DNA of 64,000 nucleotides from Chrysomallon squamiferum (GCA_012295275.1 CM022669.1:9097489-9161488); one strand, 5' to 3'; positions 1 to 13,812 are shown, counted from the stretch's first letter. The notes: generated by a model not told the origin, from the letters alone. A program made the numbers and translations.

Positions 1-606
1 TCTTTTGCTCTTCTTCTTGTTCTTCTTCTTGTTCTTCTTGTTCTTCTTGTTGTTGTTGTTCTTCTTCTAAAAATCTTTCGTTGCTATAATTATTTCATCA
101 GAACATTGTCTTTTGACTACAAGTCTGATTTGTGAAGATGAGAGTTTGGGTGATCAGGAGAGCGCTCACCAGTGTCGATTTTCTCTAATTTATTTCATGT
201 TTTTCTAAAAGATCGTGGTTTGGGCTTTCTTTTCTGTTGGAAACCTCTTTCAATAAAATCTTTTCTGGTAATCAGTGATTATAAGGAACAGATTGGAACA
301 TTTATTTAACTCTGTCACAATGTAGCATTATAGAAAGTGAATCTTAACCGATGTGTTTTTGAATACAAGTTGTTATTTGTATCAGTAACAAATTGCCCTT
401 TTTATAATAACTTTCCCTTACATACCCTCTCACTCACTCACTCTCTCTCACTCACTTACTCACTCTCACTCACTCACTCACTTACACCCCCCTCTCTCTC
501 ACACACACACTCTCTCTCTCTCACTCTCTCTCTTCCTTTCAGCCTGTTGTTCTGTTTCTGTGGCAGTTGCTTGTTTTTTTTTTGTTTGTTTGTTGTTGTT
601 TGTTTT

Positions 607-640
<34 letters not shown>

Positions 641-1677
641 GAGTGTGTGTTTTTACTAAGCTAATAGTAGAACATCAGCTACTAATATATTTATTACAGA
701 ACACTCAAAACTATTAAACATAAATGTCTGAGATATTTCGACATGAACGTGCTGCACATGCACCATAAATTTACGTGCGTATCACAATGTTAAGCACACT
801 GTTGTGTTTCAGGCAGAGATTGAATAAAGCCAGTGCAGTAAGTGGGAATATTTGGCAGACAACTTGAAAAGCATACTTTGCACTCAAGCAATGAACATAT
901 ATTCTCAAAATGACAATTAGAATAAATGAAACTGGTGTTACAGAGCTGAGGAGATCATTAAAATTCCTGGAAGTGACGTGAAAAAAAATTGGAAATTTAG
1001 CAAAAAAGAATGTTTATTCTAGAAGTATCACAAATGAACAAAAGAAAAAGAGATAATAAAAGTTGTAAAAAAAAAAGAAGAAGTAAAAAATATGAAAGTA
1101 AGGGAAAACGATGAATAATATGAAAAAAGTACACTAAATATACCTAAAAGACCACAAAGAATAAAAAAAAATAACAGGTAAAATAATAATCAGATTTACC
1201 TTGAAGTACCACAAAGACGAAAAACAGCTAAGTGCTGTGTGATGACTGTTTGTAAGTGATTATTAAGACAAAGGGAAAAGTAGCTGTGACGTACTTGATC
1301 CCAGAAAACGCGTAACAGTTACATTTAACAGACGGAGATACTTTCAATGCTACGTTACATTCACTAAACGTGTGTTACAACAATTTACTATGATCTTAAA
1401 CAACAGCAAGAACGATCACATAAACTTCAACAACAATAATAATAGCTGCAAAAAAACAAAAACAAACAAACAAAAAATATATATAAATAAAAAATAAATA
1501 AATAAATTAAAGCAAACATTAACAAAAAAAGCTGGTGGATACATATAATTAATTCGGGTGACATTAAAAATGTTATTGTGACGTGTTTCATATCCATAGT
1601 GAAATAAAATTTTGAATACTAATGTTATTGTGCTTTTTAGTCTGTTTAGTTGAGTAAAAGAAAACCAAACATAACAG

Positions 1678-1678
1678 C

Positions 1679-1736
<58 letters not shown>
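1678..1736. repeat. (AAT)n microsatellite
   Basis: A near-perfect AAT array. Its Tyr, Leu or Ile runs are repeat artefacts. Confidence 0.97.
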
Positions 1737-1737
<1 letters not shown>

Positions 1738-2154
1738 GAAATTTGTCCCGAAAATCCAATTACAACAGGAACAACAACTGTTACAGAAAACAACGCTAAA
1801 CCAGCTTAAGAAGTTAAAATACAATAAATAAAAGTAAAATAAATAAATAAATAAAAGTAAAATAAATAAATAAATAAATAAATAATAATAAAAAATTGGT
1901 TGATATTTAATTTCAAAGGCTATCGCTCGCTGCAGCTGTATATTTTTTTTTTTACCAGCAGTCAAACAGAGCCAATCAAACGACGCATTTGAGAAATTTA
2001 TCACAATTGTTTTCTTCTCGCTTTTATTTTATTATTATTTTTTTTTAATCCAGATCTAGAAACCGTGTTATGTTTGACAACCGCGCAGTAATAAATTACA
2101 CAAATAACTGGTATTAATAATACCAGATTGGTTTGAAAAAAAAAAAAAAAAAAA

Positions 2155-2460
2155 AAAACCCAGTCATTTTTGTTTCACCGCGGCAATTCACCGGCTCAGC
2201 CTCGCTTATCGGTGTTCGCGTGACGACTGGTACACGGCGCATGACAAACTCTTTCTTCAGCAGATTGAATCATTATTACAACACTGGAGCGGCGGCCACT
2301 CTCGCCAGCGAGCGAGCGAAGCAGTCTATCATTTCAGCCGAGTTTGGAAACGGGAGACAAATCGAAGTTGTCCGAATTTTCTTTATTATCTTACTGCTAA
2401 TCTGACAGCTATAGCCTCAAATTGATTTCTAATACGCCCGCGTTCTAAAGGCAAGCGTCC
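2155..2460. other. Higher-complexity, CpG-containing island
   Basis: A unique stretch with frequent CpG (for example ACCGCGGCAATTCACCGG, AGCGGCGGCCACTCTCGCCA) in otherwise AT-rich DNA. One frame is open on the plus strand for 90 codons, but it starts inside a poly-A run and has no family likeness. A conserved non-coding element is as likely as anything else. Confidence 0.3.
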
Positions 2461-2822
2461 CGCAGAAAACACGGTATGGAAATGAAAAGAAAAGAACAGA
2501 TCTGCTTAAAAAGAAAAAAAAAAAAAATAAGAACAAAAAAAATGAAATATTATAGTGTGGAGAAAATAATGAAAAACACGGACGTTTAAAACTCAATTAT
2601 TTGTTTCCAGCTGTGAATAAAAGATAATTTTATATTCGTTATTCTATAATAGTTCTGTAACAAGAAAAAAAAAAAAAAAAAAAAATTCTCTCTCTGTTTT
2701 TTTTTTTGTATTTCTGTCTTTCCTTTTCTTTTTCTCTTTCTGTCTTTCTATCGTCTCTCTCTCTCTGTCTCTATCTATCTGGGTTTTTTATCTATCTCAT
2801 CTTTTTTTTCTGTCTCTCTCTT

Positions 2823-2994
<172 letters not shown>

Positions 2995-3689
2995 CTCTCT
3001 CACACTCTCTCGTCTCCTCGGAGTCTAAGTTGTTACATTTTTACATTTTATTTGTTTGCATTTCTCTCTTTTATATCCAGCAAATCATTCCTGTTACCCC
3101 GGCAGCTTCTGTGACCGGCAGACATTTGTCACCAAACTCGTCAACATTCATTTTAATCTGCAAGTTTAATTCGGACTTGAACTGCCCAGTTAGAGATTTT
3201 TTATGTGAGCTGGGAGCTGATAAACTTCAACAAGCGAAACACAAATCACATCTCGCGTCTCCGAATTAAATCTCAAACAAACAAACACGTCTCGTTTCAT
3301 AATCCAAATTCAACCGCAGAACAAAAGAACTGAACAGGTTCCTGTCATGGCGGACAGTTTACACGACAGACGTACTTGAGAAAATGAGAAAAGAAGAAAC
3401 CAGATTGAAAACCCTGAGCGCATAAAACAGTACTTATTTCTTAACACTTCTGATGAGATCGGGCCAAAAATCTAGATTGGGTCAAAAATCGGGCTAACAT
3501 AAATGTTTATATGCAAGCTAATCTACTGTGTTGCTGCGAGGCCAAGACATACGTACTACGGATATTTAACTGATGTAGAACTGTTTCAAATGTTTATTAA
3601 CTGGAATAGGAAAATAATGTGACTACTGAGCGTCTACCCATAACAAACATGCCTGAACTACATACACAGCTACACACACACAGACACAG

Positions 3690-3722
<33 letters not shown>

Positions 3723-3748
3723 CAAATACACACATATAACGTAGTACA

Positions 3749-3783
<35 letters not shown>

Positions 3784-3900
3784 TTATATACATTGGTAAG
3801 TATAGCTTTATCTTGCAGAATGTATTAGAGTTAATAACCAGTGTAGCTAGATAAATGGCTATAATTACTGGAGAAAGAAAATCAATGCGTTGTTAGACCG

Positions 3901-3970
3901 GTCACTCAGTCCAGTGGACATGCGGTCACTCTGGAGATGACTCCCCGGCTGATTGTTCGATACGTAGTTA
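3901..3970 (+). mobile_element. tRNA-like SINE remnant
   Basis: CAGTCCAGTGG (3907-3917) matches box A at 8 of 11 positions, and TGTTCGATACG (3954-3964) matches box B, 36 bases apart. A short GTCA / TGAC stem between them could be the anticodon arm. It differs from the 51/57 kb family. No terminal stem or tail is clear, so this is probably a decayed head. Confidence 0.35.
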
Positions 3971-4912
3971 AAACATACGTCAGTTAGCTGTCCAGTAAAT
4001 ACACACGTGACTGACGTGCTGGATGAGTGAAGACAGGGAAGAAAAGCGAGGTTAGCGAGCGAGTGACAGAAAGCAGAAATAAAGTGAGGAGGAAAAAAGA
4101 TGGAAAAATATTTAATAATAATGTAAAAGAAATAAAAAAAAAAAAAAAAAATTAATGTTGGTGTTGATGACCTCTAAATGAATTTGATGATTAAATAACA
4201 ATAAAGAATCAGTTATAGTATAAAAAAAAATTAAAAAAAAAAAAAAAAAATTAAAGTACTAGCTACCTGATTACACGCTGTTTAACGGAATAAAATAATC
4301 ATAAAATTTAAACTTTAAAAGAAAAAAAAAAAAAAAAAAGTATCTATTTGACTATTAATTGGATCACTGGATCACGGCCATTGGATCAAGTGTTCTAATT
4401 AGCGATCTTCAAACAGGAAGCACTGCAGCAGCATGGGACAAAGATGTCGTCCCGCGAGCTTCACCAGACACGTGACAATCAATAAAACAATCTGATCATC
4501 AAGTAACACTTAAAATACAACACTGAGAACCAAACACTGGGAAGAAAGAAAAAACGAATAAGAAGAAAAAGAATTTTTTTTCTTTTTTTTTTTTGCTACG
4601 ATCAATTAGAGACTACATCATCACCGACTTTAAGCATAATTTTTTGTTTGTTTACTTTCCTTTTTTTGATGAAGATTGAAACAATAGTGTAAAAATGAGA
4701 AAGAAAGAAAAGAAACATGCTTTATATTATGCAAGTTCAAACAATTTTATCTAACTGTTATATATTGAAAATAAAAAATAAATAGCAACAACAAAAAACA
4801 AAACAAAAAAAAAAAAAAAAAAATTAAAAAAAAGAAAGTTCCTTCCGCCAAAAAAAAAAAAAAAAAAAAAAAAGAAAAAAGAAAACAATCAACATAGTAA
4901 TAAAAGTAAGTA

Positions 4913-4913
<1 letters not shown>

Positions 4914-4974
<61 letters not shown>
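4914..4974. repeat. (AAT)n microsatellite
   Basis: A perfect AAT array preceded by two poly-A runs (4805-4823 and 4851-4873). Confidence 0.97.
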
Positions 4975-4975
<1 letters not shown>

Positions 4976-5469
4976 GGAAAAGATGAAGAAAAATAAAGAA
5001 AACACAAAATTAATAATAAAACAAGGAGATGTATAAAATAAACTTAAAAGTATTTTGCTGGGAATTTCTGTATTAAAAATAAGTAAGAGCTGATATCATA
5101 TTCAATAAACAGGAAGAAATGATATCCACAACATAGCGCTTATTTTATTATCTTTTGATATTTAATACTTCAATAATGCCTTTTTATTGTCGATAATTTA
5201 TTAACGTGCTACAACGTTCATATGTCACATGAATGCGTTTTGTTATACATTGAGAAAGCAAACTAATAATAACAGTCATTTTCTCGATCACTGTCTCTGT
5301 CGCTCTCTGTTTCTCTTTCTCTCTCACACACACATATAGTCATACGTTAAAGAAACATATAGTAATACATTAAAGGAAAAGACGAGAATAAGTCAAAAGG
5401 GGGTAAAACGTGCAATAATAAAACTTCGTGTGAAGAAGGTTAAGAGATAGTTGTAATTAATTAACTTAC

Positions 5470-5539
5470 CTTGTCTGCCAGTGGTCAGCCAGCAGTGTTG
5501 TCCGAGTACGGCCAGTAATATCCACAGCGTTAATTCCAT
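5470..5539 (-). CDS. First coding exon of a secreted or membrane protein (signal peptide)
   Basis: On the minus strand an ATG at 5539-5537 sits in a strong start context (A at -3, G at +4). It opens 23 codons, M-E-L-T-L-W-I-L-L-A-V-L-G-Q-H-C-W-L-T-T then G-R-Q, plus one base before a near-consensus donor CAAG/GTAAGT (GT at 5469-5468). The short acidic start, the hydrophobic core (Leu3 to Leu12) and the polar region after it look like a cleaved signal peptide. A phase-1 junction straight after a signal peptide is common in genes built from extracellular modules. The AG just before the ATG (GTGTCCAG/AAC) could be an acceptor, so the 5' UTR may be split. No following exon was found down to position 1, so the family is unknown and intron 1 must be long. 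Confidence 0.5.
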
Positions 5540-5720
5540 GTTCTGGACACAGGTCACCTCATCGGGCGACAGAACATACTACTTCCGCAGGGGACGTCAT
5601 CCATTAATACTAGCACGCGACAAACCGGAACTACATCTCCAGTGACCCTGAGCGTGTTCACGAACGTGTCAGAAAAGTTGTGTTCACATACGTACTTATC
5701 TTAAGTGTGTTAATAATTTG
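5540..5720 (-). promoter_or_regulatory. Possible 5' UTR or proximal promoter of the signal-peptide exon
   Basis: The sequence just upstream (minus strand) of the ATG at 5539 is richer in CpG than its surroundings. It contains a TGACGTC half of a cAMP-response element near 5590-5600 and a TTCCGG ETS-type core near 5625. No TATA box is evident. The reading rests on position and composition only. Confidence 0.25.
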
Positions 5721-6968
5721 TTTGATAAATTTATTTTATATTTTTATTTTTTTATTTTTTATTTTTTTAAAACACTGGAATCAGAAAAAGATAAAATTTA
5801 AAGGTGGTTTTTCCGGTACGTGAGAATTATTTTAATACGTTTTCTCACTTCAGTGACGTGCTGTTAAGAAAATCACGCACGTGTTCACGAATCAAGTGTT
5901 TTTATCTCGAGAAGCGCAGATCTTCAACGTCCAGTATTTCCACACAAAAGTCAAGAGCATTCCTGTAAAAAAAAAAAAAAAAAGTAATAATAATAAAAGA
6001 ATGAATTAAGATAAAATAACCAACTAGCATCAGAAGGAGAAGCTGTTATCGTTCTTTAATCCCAATTATCATAAGTTTTTCTTTTGAAGATGATTTACAG
6101 GCAGAAACTCGGAGAATCGTTAAGTCGAGGGAGAAGCAATATCGCCTCCGGCAGATTCCATTAGTGGAAATCATAAAGAAATTCCCGTACGCGCTGCTGC
6201 CAGTAGGACCATAAGTATTGTGTCTGAAATATCTTAACTTTGCAGCTTACACCCGTCTTACAGTCAGACGCAGTTTTAATAAAACAAAGGGTTTAATCTG
6301 ACTTGATATCGGCTTGCTGCAACTGACAAATATCACATGTTAATCCACAAGTAAATAACTCTGGTCTCAGTTTGTGTGACCTGTTTGAACAGAACTATAT
6401 AATAGATAAAGCTAAGGAAATACAGCTTGGAAAGGTGAAGAAATAAAAAAAGGTAATTTTATGAAAAATATGTCAATATAAGTTCCGCAATATAAAGAGA
6501 AGCACCAGTACTATTAGTAGCGGTAGTTATCGTTGTAGCAGTAACAGCATAACAGTAGTAGTAGAAGAAGTAGTAGCTATAGTAGTAGTAATAATAGAAG
6601 TATCAGCAGTAGAAATAGAAGATTTTTTTTCCCCTTGTAAATCATTGTTTCTTTCATTTCAGGAATCCTGATATTATTTCAGACATGCTGGACTTCATGT
6701 AAACTGACTGAGAAAACTTTTGATATTTATTTTCGTGTTTACTCCTTCACTAGCTACGTGTCAAAGGTCAGTGCCCTGACATTACCAATCTAGACGAATA
6801 AAAGGTCCCTTGCTGTGAGATTAGAATTCCACAGTGGATTTCTTTTCTTTAAATGCAGACTGGATGTCTAGAAGTCAGTAATTTAAAATCGAGCACCAGT
6901 CACATGTACACAGAGCAAACTGCAGTCTACAGATTAGACTACTCGTCTTATGAACAAACATAACGTGC

Positions 6969-7282
6969 CAGTTACAACTTGATGCATAACTAGTTATAAA
7001 TTGATACATATCACTTACAAATGTATACATAATACTCATAACTTGATACATAACATTCACCGGTTTATACAGCATTACACAAAAATGTCACAGCATTGTA
7101 CATAATAGACACAATTTAAACGTGAGTCACACCGATATACGCAACAGTTTATACGTGCTGTTCGTGACAGTTACAGTTTTATAGATAACAGTTACAACTT
7201 CATATATAATAAACAACTTTATATATAAAATCACAAGTTTAGGCATACAATCACAACTGTATACCTAGCAGTTGATCTATGA
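6969..7282. repeat. Degenerate minisatellite, about 22-bp unit
   Basis: Roughly 14 diverged units follow a pattern like CAGTTACAACTTxATACATA. Examples start near 6969 (CAGTTACAACTTGATGCATA), 6991, 7013, 7181 (CAGTTACAGTTTTATAGATA) and later. The first four units keep a 21-22 bp spacing; later ones vary from 19 to about 30. It is old, unlike the near-perfect dinucleotide arrays around it. Confidence 0.6.
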
Positions 7283-7659
7283 CAATCACATTAAACGAAG
7301 ATATTCATAACTGGATTACACTGCAGTAAGAAGTGTCTAAATTTGACCTTTGAACTCTCAGACCAGCAATAACATTAAAAGATAAACGTATTACCTCCCA
7401 AACAAATCCAATAACCAAATCAAGTCGCCGCCTGACTGTGGTAAAGATTAGCTACAAAACCTCTTAAAGAGCAAACCGATCTCCCCCACTATCCCCCACT
7501 TACAAACTCGTAAACGATAAAATATTTATTCTTCACATTCTGTAGCATTCCGGTATCACTTAGAACTTTTTATGAGTTTAATCTTCGTCTAATTCATTCC
7601 GGTCTTTCTGTAGCATCGCGGCGTAACTTAGGACCTTTATGAGTTCCTGATCTCTGGCT

Positions 7660-7935
7660 AATTTAATCTTATGATGGGGACTTGGAGACACGAAACACTA
7701 CGCCATTCTCCGAGTTTCGCACCCCGGCGTCATTGTCCAGAGCTGAACAGCACCCAGAGTATCGCCGTCAGGTTGCATTGTGTACAACTCCCAGGCGGTT
7801 AGATAACCAGCATGAGGTCGGGTCTAATTAGCGGATAACAATGACACACAGCTCGATTCTGACACGAGTTTCATACTGGTGGGCGTTGAGAGACACCGAA
7901 CCAAGTTTCACTGATATTCAAGGTATGTCGTTTCT
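7660..7935. other. Candidate regulatory island
   Basis: A non-repetitive, relatively GC-rich sequence containing a TAATTAG homeodomain-type core (about 7828) and TTATCT/AGATAA GATA-type cores (about 7800). No exon is supported in either strand. Confidence 0.25.
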
Positions 7936-8934
7936 TACGGATTAAAAACTGCTTCTACAGAGACGATACGGGCAAGCGTGAGGAAGGAGGTTAAATTTTC
8001 TACATTTATTTCTTTATAATTTTCTTAGCCTTTCTTTATTTTCGCCTATATTTTCTTTCTTTCGCTCTTCCTTTCTTCTTTCCTTTATTTTTTTTTCTTC
8101 TTCTTCTTCTTTTCTCTCGTTCATTTTCTTCTTTGCACAAAACATTTTTAAATTTTTTTTTTTTTTTATATATGTATTATTCAAACACTTTTTGTAAAAG
8201 TGTTTACATTCTCTAAATCTGAAACGCCAATACAAACATACAAAGCTCGGCAAAGACATGATATACAGTTTTTTCCTCGACGACGATATCTGATAGAGAC
8301 TGAAACACACACACTGTTAGTAAATAATATATTACTCTGGCTAGTTTCAATATCATCGTGCGTATGAAGTGATACATTCTACGTAGTGTTTGTTAATGTC
8401 ACACAGCGATATCTGATCACAAATGAGACGACAACGTGTATAAAAAATAAAAGAAAGAAAAAAGATATTAAGTTTAACAAAAGTAAGCAATTAAATATTT
8501 AAGAAGAACAATGGAGCAGGATAAATAAATAAAACCGATATAATGTTTCTTTCTGTCCTTTTCTTTGTATGTGTGTTTTTCTCTTTCTTTTTCTTTCAGT
8601 CTCTGCGTCTTTCTCTCTGTCTCTCTCTCTCTCTCTCTTTGCTTCCCTCTACCTTTCCGTCTTTCTATTCCAATCTCTCTCTCTCTCTCATTCTCGCTCC
8701 ATTTCACAGTGTGTGTTCATGTCTGTCTGTCTGTCTGTCTGTCTCTTTCTCATGCTCTGTCATGCTAGCAGAAGAAAAGAAAAAAAGCAGGATTCTAGAG
8801 TGCTCAGATGCATTAATGAGTTTCGACTCTGCCGCTGATATTTCCTTTTACCATGCATACTACGACATCTTTACAATTGAGTCAAACGATCGTTTTCATT
8901 CTTCTCTTCTTTTCCACGTCCTCCTTCATTGACA

Positions 8935-9310
8935 GGAGAGCTCCAATTTTCCGTAAATAGTCGACAGACGTCAGATTTAATTGTGGGATGCGTCCAGCGC
9001 AGTACTCTTCAGAATTGGAATTAAATCACGTGGAAATCACATCAGTGTCGGGAGAGGTACGGAAAAAACGGTTTAAAGTTTACACAGAAGCACCACTTGG
9101 AAATTTAGTTAGCTTAATGCGGGATTACCGCTCTGTCGAAAACACGTCGATTCCTTTTATTTAAGTGTCGCTTTGCCCGTATTAATTAGAATAAGTTTTT
9201 CGTTAACGTTTCTTTTTCAGAGTCGGTGGTACAAGAGCGCAGTAAATCTTTGTCGCTGAAACAGAGAGCAGCTGAAAGGTCTGAGTCGATGTGACGTCAT
9301 CCAGAGTCGG
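8935..9310. other. Candidate regulatory island
   Basis: Unique sequence with an E-box CACGTG (about 9029), AATTAAAT cores and a TGACGTCA element near 9292. No coding structure was found. Confidence 0.25.
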
Positions 9311-9874
9311 ACAGACATTTTAAAAAGCTTTTTACTTCAGTTCAATTCTTTACTCTTTTTTTTAATATATTTTTTATAGAATATATTGCTATCAAATTAA
9401 GTCATCAATTTGTGTTAAAAAATGGATTCCTGTTTTTTATTTTATTATATTTTTATTTTATTTTATTTTTATTTTATTTTATTTTTTATTCTGGTACTTA
9501 TTCCATAGAAGAAATATTTTTTTGTTTTACGAATTTAAATATTATAAAATTAAAGAACTACACCGTTATTCATAATAGCAATAGCAGCAGCAGTAGCAAC
9601 AACAACAACATCAACAACATAATAATAATAATAAAAATAATAACAAGAACAAAAACAATAAATACAATATATATAGATCTACCAAAAAAAAAAAAAAAAA
9701 AAAAAAAAAGAATAGAAAACCCTCTAAAACCGTATTTGATTAATTACTCAGTAATTCTTTTTTTTTTTTCGTGTACACTCTTTTTTTCCCCCCTTTCTTT
9801 CATTTGTTATTTCCTCTCTTATTTCTCAGTGTGAGTTTACAAAACCTCGCAGTGAGTGTGCTAGGTACTCACGG

Positions 9875-10440
9875 TGGGCCAGCTACGTTACTTTCTTGTT
9901 TCTCTGTCCGCGAAACAATGGGGATCACGTTCAAACACGTCTGAAAGGATGCGCTCTGGATGAGCGGCCGATAAACCCGTGGGACCTCACCAATCCAAAC
10001 AGCTGATCCGACACAGCCGCGGCAGGAAGCCTTAATGAAATAATAACAGGGAACACACGCTGGCACCTGCTCTAACAATAGCAGCAGCAGCAGCAGCAGA
10101 AGCCGAAAAAAAAAAAAAAAAAAAGGAAGCGAAGACTGTGTTTTTAAAATCTCTGGCATTTCGCGTAAAGTGTATCTCTATCGCTGACTCTCTCTGAAAA
10201 AAAAAGGGTTTGTTTGAGCAATGTCCGAGTAATTGCAGGAACCGATACAGCGTGCTTAGGCCCAGGCCCCCCGAGGCTTTGGAGAGTCAGCGAGTGATAG
10301 AAAATCGTTTGTTAATCTGCGGTATCTCGGTTTGGCAGAATGGTTCGAGAGGGGGGAAACAAAAACAAAAAAAAAAAAAAAAAAACCGAAAAGAAATTTT
10401 AGCTTTTTGAGGTGACGGTTTCGGCAGAGTTTTGATTTCG
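9875..10440. other. Candidate regulatory island
   Basis: GC-richer unique sequence with the E-boxes CAGCTG (about 10001) and CACCTG (about 10065), interrupted by a GCA run and poly-A tracts (10107-10123, 10368-10384). Open frames here run into homopolymers and look non-coding. Confidence 0.25.
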
Positions 10441-10654
10441 GTTGTGCTTTTAAGAAACCAATAAACCAGGAAATGAAGAAGAAAAGAGATGATTAGATGC
10501 ATCGTCCTACGTGAATGAGACACTCGGAAAGAATGTAGATAAATAAAGAGATAGAATCAGAGGAAAGGAGAAACAAAGAGACAGAGAGAGATAAAAGGAA
10601 AGAGAAACAGCAAGATAAATATCGCTGTTATTATTTCATTTTTGAGTAATATTG

Positions 10655-10761
<107 letters not shown>

Positions 10762-11943
10762 CTGATTACACAAAAGATAATTATGCACTGAAAATGCATT
10801 TTTGCTTAAGCTGTGCTGAGCAATAAAAACGTTCTATAATTTACAATAATTGCATTACATTTCTACAACAGCCAGCATTTGAAAGCCGTAGCTAACCAAA
10901 CAAACTGCTCGTCTGTGCACAGAAGAAATATCGACTTAAATAATGATCGGAAAAAAAAACAACAACATGCACTTTCAATATTAACTGAAGTCACAAAGCC
11001 ACTTACTTAACCACGAGGGACTGAGATAATTACAAATTTAATTAGTCTTTAAAAACTCATATCAGGGATAAATTAATTTTGAAGGAAAATGTTTCGTTTA
11101 TGTAATAATGGAAATAGTCATCAAAGCAAAATTCTATATTAGTTAGTCTATTTGATTACACACACACATACACACGCACTCACACACACACACACCCACA
11201 CACACACACACAGATATACACAATTTGATATAAACAATATGTTCATTATTTATTTAGTGGCTCCAGCTTTTTTATTCGTGTCGTTCTTTCTAATAGTTTT
11301 TATTTGTCTGTCTCCTCCGTTCTTTCACTCTCTCTCATTCTTTCAACATCTCTGTGAATTTCTCTCTGTCCGTTCTTTAAACCTCCATCCTTTCCCTCTA
11401 AATTCTTGCTTGAATGCGTGGGTGTGTGCGTGCGTGCGTGTTTGATCCGTGAATCCTTTCATCCGTCTATCTTTCTATCTATCTATCTATCTATCTCATT
11501 TTCTCTCATTATATATTAACTGGTTTAAGTTCACACGTCACAGCATTAAAGGAGATAAAGTAAAGTGGAAGTGAAAATTAAAAACGCTCTGGGTAGGTAA
11601 GGAAATAAATAAATAAACACAGAAGGAAGTAAAAAAAAGCGAGTGATACGAAACAACTGTTTATGTTTTAAATATGTGCTCGTGGGGTGTGTTACACTGA
11701 TAATTAGACAATTCTCCGGGGTGTCGTTAAACCAAAGTAAGGAAACAGAAAATAAAATAACAATCAAATAACGATAAACTGAAAAAAAAAAAAAAAAAAA
11801 ATTTAACAGTACAACAGGTCCCGAACTAAACTCACATTTATTTATATATATATATACGATAAGAATAAAAACGAGAAAGCTAAAGAAAGAGCGAGAGAGA
11901 AAGAGAGGAAAATGAGGGTGATATGTATAAAAAGAAAAATGAG

Positions 11944-11947
<4 letters not shown>

Positions 11948-12024
<77 letters not shown>

Positions 12025-12085
12025 ATACACACACATACAAATATATATATGTGAAATAATACACACACACACACACACACACACA
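11948..12085. repeat. (GA)n plus (AC)n compound microsatellite
   Basis: GA repeats run from 11948 to 12021, then a short TATATACAC linker with an ATATATAT run, then AC repeats from 12061 to 12085. Confidence 0.95.
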
Positions 12086-12589
12086 TACACACAAACACAA
12101 AGACAGATAAATAAATAAAATGTAGATGTTGGTACTGATTTTACAACGGAAGAAATGTACAGGTAAGCAGAATTTTTGCACCGGTACACCCCGTGTCACG
12201 TACCCGTAAACGTGCTCTCTTGCCGTGACAAATTAAAAAATTAAAAATATATTACAGAAGAAATATAAATGTAGCTGAAACGACTTACCTAAACATATCG
12301 CACAGAAATCTCGGGTGCAGTGTGACAAAAGAAGGGCGAATGATAGATATGCAGGAACGCGAGTCTGCTAAACACCCTTTCAGTTTCAAACAACCGTATC
12401 TCGGAAAGCGAGAATGTTAAAAAGGACCACTTTATCAGTGATAGGAACAGCAGAGTTTATTATCTGATGTAAACTTTTTTCTTTTTTTCTTTTTAACCTT
12501 TTCTTACAGCGGCTTAAGTGAAACACAGTCGTCGACAGGAGAGGTTTGTTGAAAGGCGACAGTGCATGTCGGGAACACACCAGAACTCA

Positions 12590-12790
12590 TTCAAGATGTC
12601 TCAACTTCGTAATGACGTCACAGTGTTTGCTTTTGTGGGAGGACAAGGGATAGTGAGTGGATCCTGATGATGTCGAAACAGTCACCTGTTTGGACCACCC
12701 CCACAGTTCTTGTATGGGACACATCTGTTCCAGCGCAGTTTAGAAACGGAGGGAAAAAAACACACCGTAGGTGTCACCGGTAGCATTGGC
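12590..12790. other. Unique segment with CRE and Gli-like sites
   Basis: A full palindromic TGACGTCA at 12613-12620, and GACCACCCC at 12693-12701, which matches the Gli/Ci site GACCACCCA at 8 of 9 positions. No exon was found. Confidence 0.25.
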
Positions 12791-12870
12791 GAAGAGTCAT
12801 TATAAATCTATTTGAAAATTAAACTTAGAAAGAAGAGAGAAATATATATATATATATATTAATATAAATA

Positions 12871-13050
<180 letters not shown>

Positions 13051-13176
13051 CTAACGGTTAAATTATTTTAAGAATGTTTTCTTATCTAAACAAATATTTC
13101 TAAGTGATAAAACTCTTATAATATTTCTTTCTTTGTATGTGGTTCGGAAGCGCCACCTGTGGAAGTTCACCCCTCT

Positions 13177-13236
13177 TTGGATTACCTCTCCCTGGATTAT
13201 TTCTTCCTGGATTATCTCTCCTTGGGTCACCTCCTC
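13177..13236. repeat. Four 15-bp units, TTGGATTACCTCTCC type
   Basis: Units at 13177, 13192, 13207 and 13222 follow the pattern (C/T)TGGATTA(C/T)CTCTCC with small changes. In one frame they translate to L-P-L-P-G / L-F-L-P-G / L-S-L-L-G, but no splice borders or longer gene structure support coding. Confidence 0.6.
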
Positions 13237-13729
13237 CCATTTTTTCGCTCAACCCTGCCGACCACCCACACACAGTAGTTCAGAATAGTTTCACACTTGA
13301 TAAGAAAACACGTGCAAATATTTGCCTCTGAGAGAAAGTTTCACGCCCCTCTTCAACCGCCTGCAGGTCCGCCCCTGAACTGAGTGACTCGAGGTAAGTG
13401 ATGTAAGGAGGACGACAAGAGGAAATTAAGAGACTCTTAATCCCGTTCTTACCCCGGTTCATTTCAATTGACGTATGTCAGAAGTAGTTTATATTTAAAA
13501 GGTAAGTTACAGAAATTAGTATTACTTTGTGAATTGTAGAGATAGAAAATAACAAAAGAACTCCAACCCACCAAAAAACCAAAAACAACGACAATAACAA
13601 AAAACCAACAACATCAAAAAACAACAAACAAACAAAAAGCAAACAAACACAAGAAGCAGTTAATAATAAACCTGAATTCAAAGAAAAAGATTAGAAAGAC
13701 AAGGAAAATGCAAACAAAACGTTCAAAGC

Positions 13730-13730
<1 letters not shown>

Positions 13731-13802
<72 letters not shown>

Positions 13803-13812
13803 TAATAATAAT
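13731..13812. repeat. (AAT)n microsatellite
   Basis: An AAT array with one or two interruptions. Confidence 0.95.

Noticed and set aside
11546-12199. 217-codon minus-strand open frame
   Set aside because: It runs through AC and GA microsatellites and a poly-A tract. Low-complexity text, no domain.
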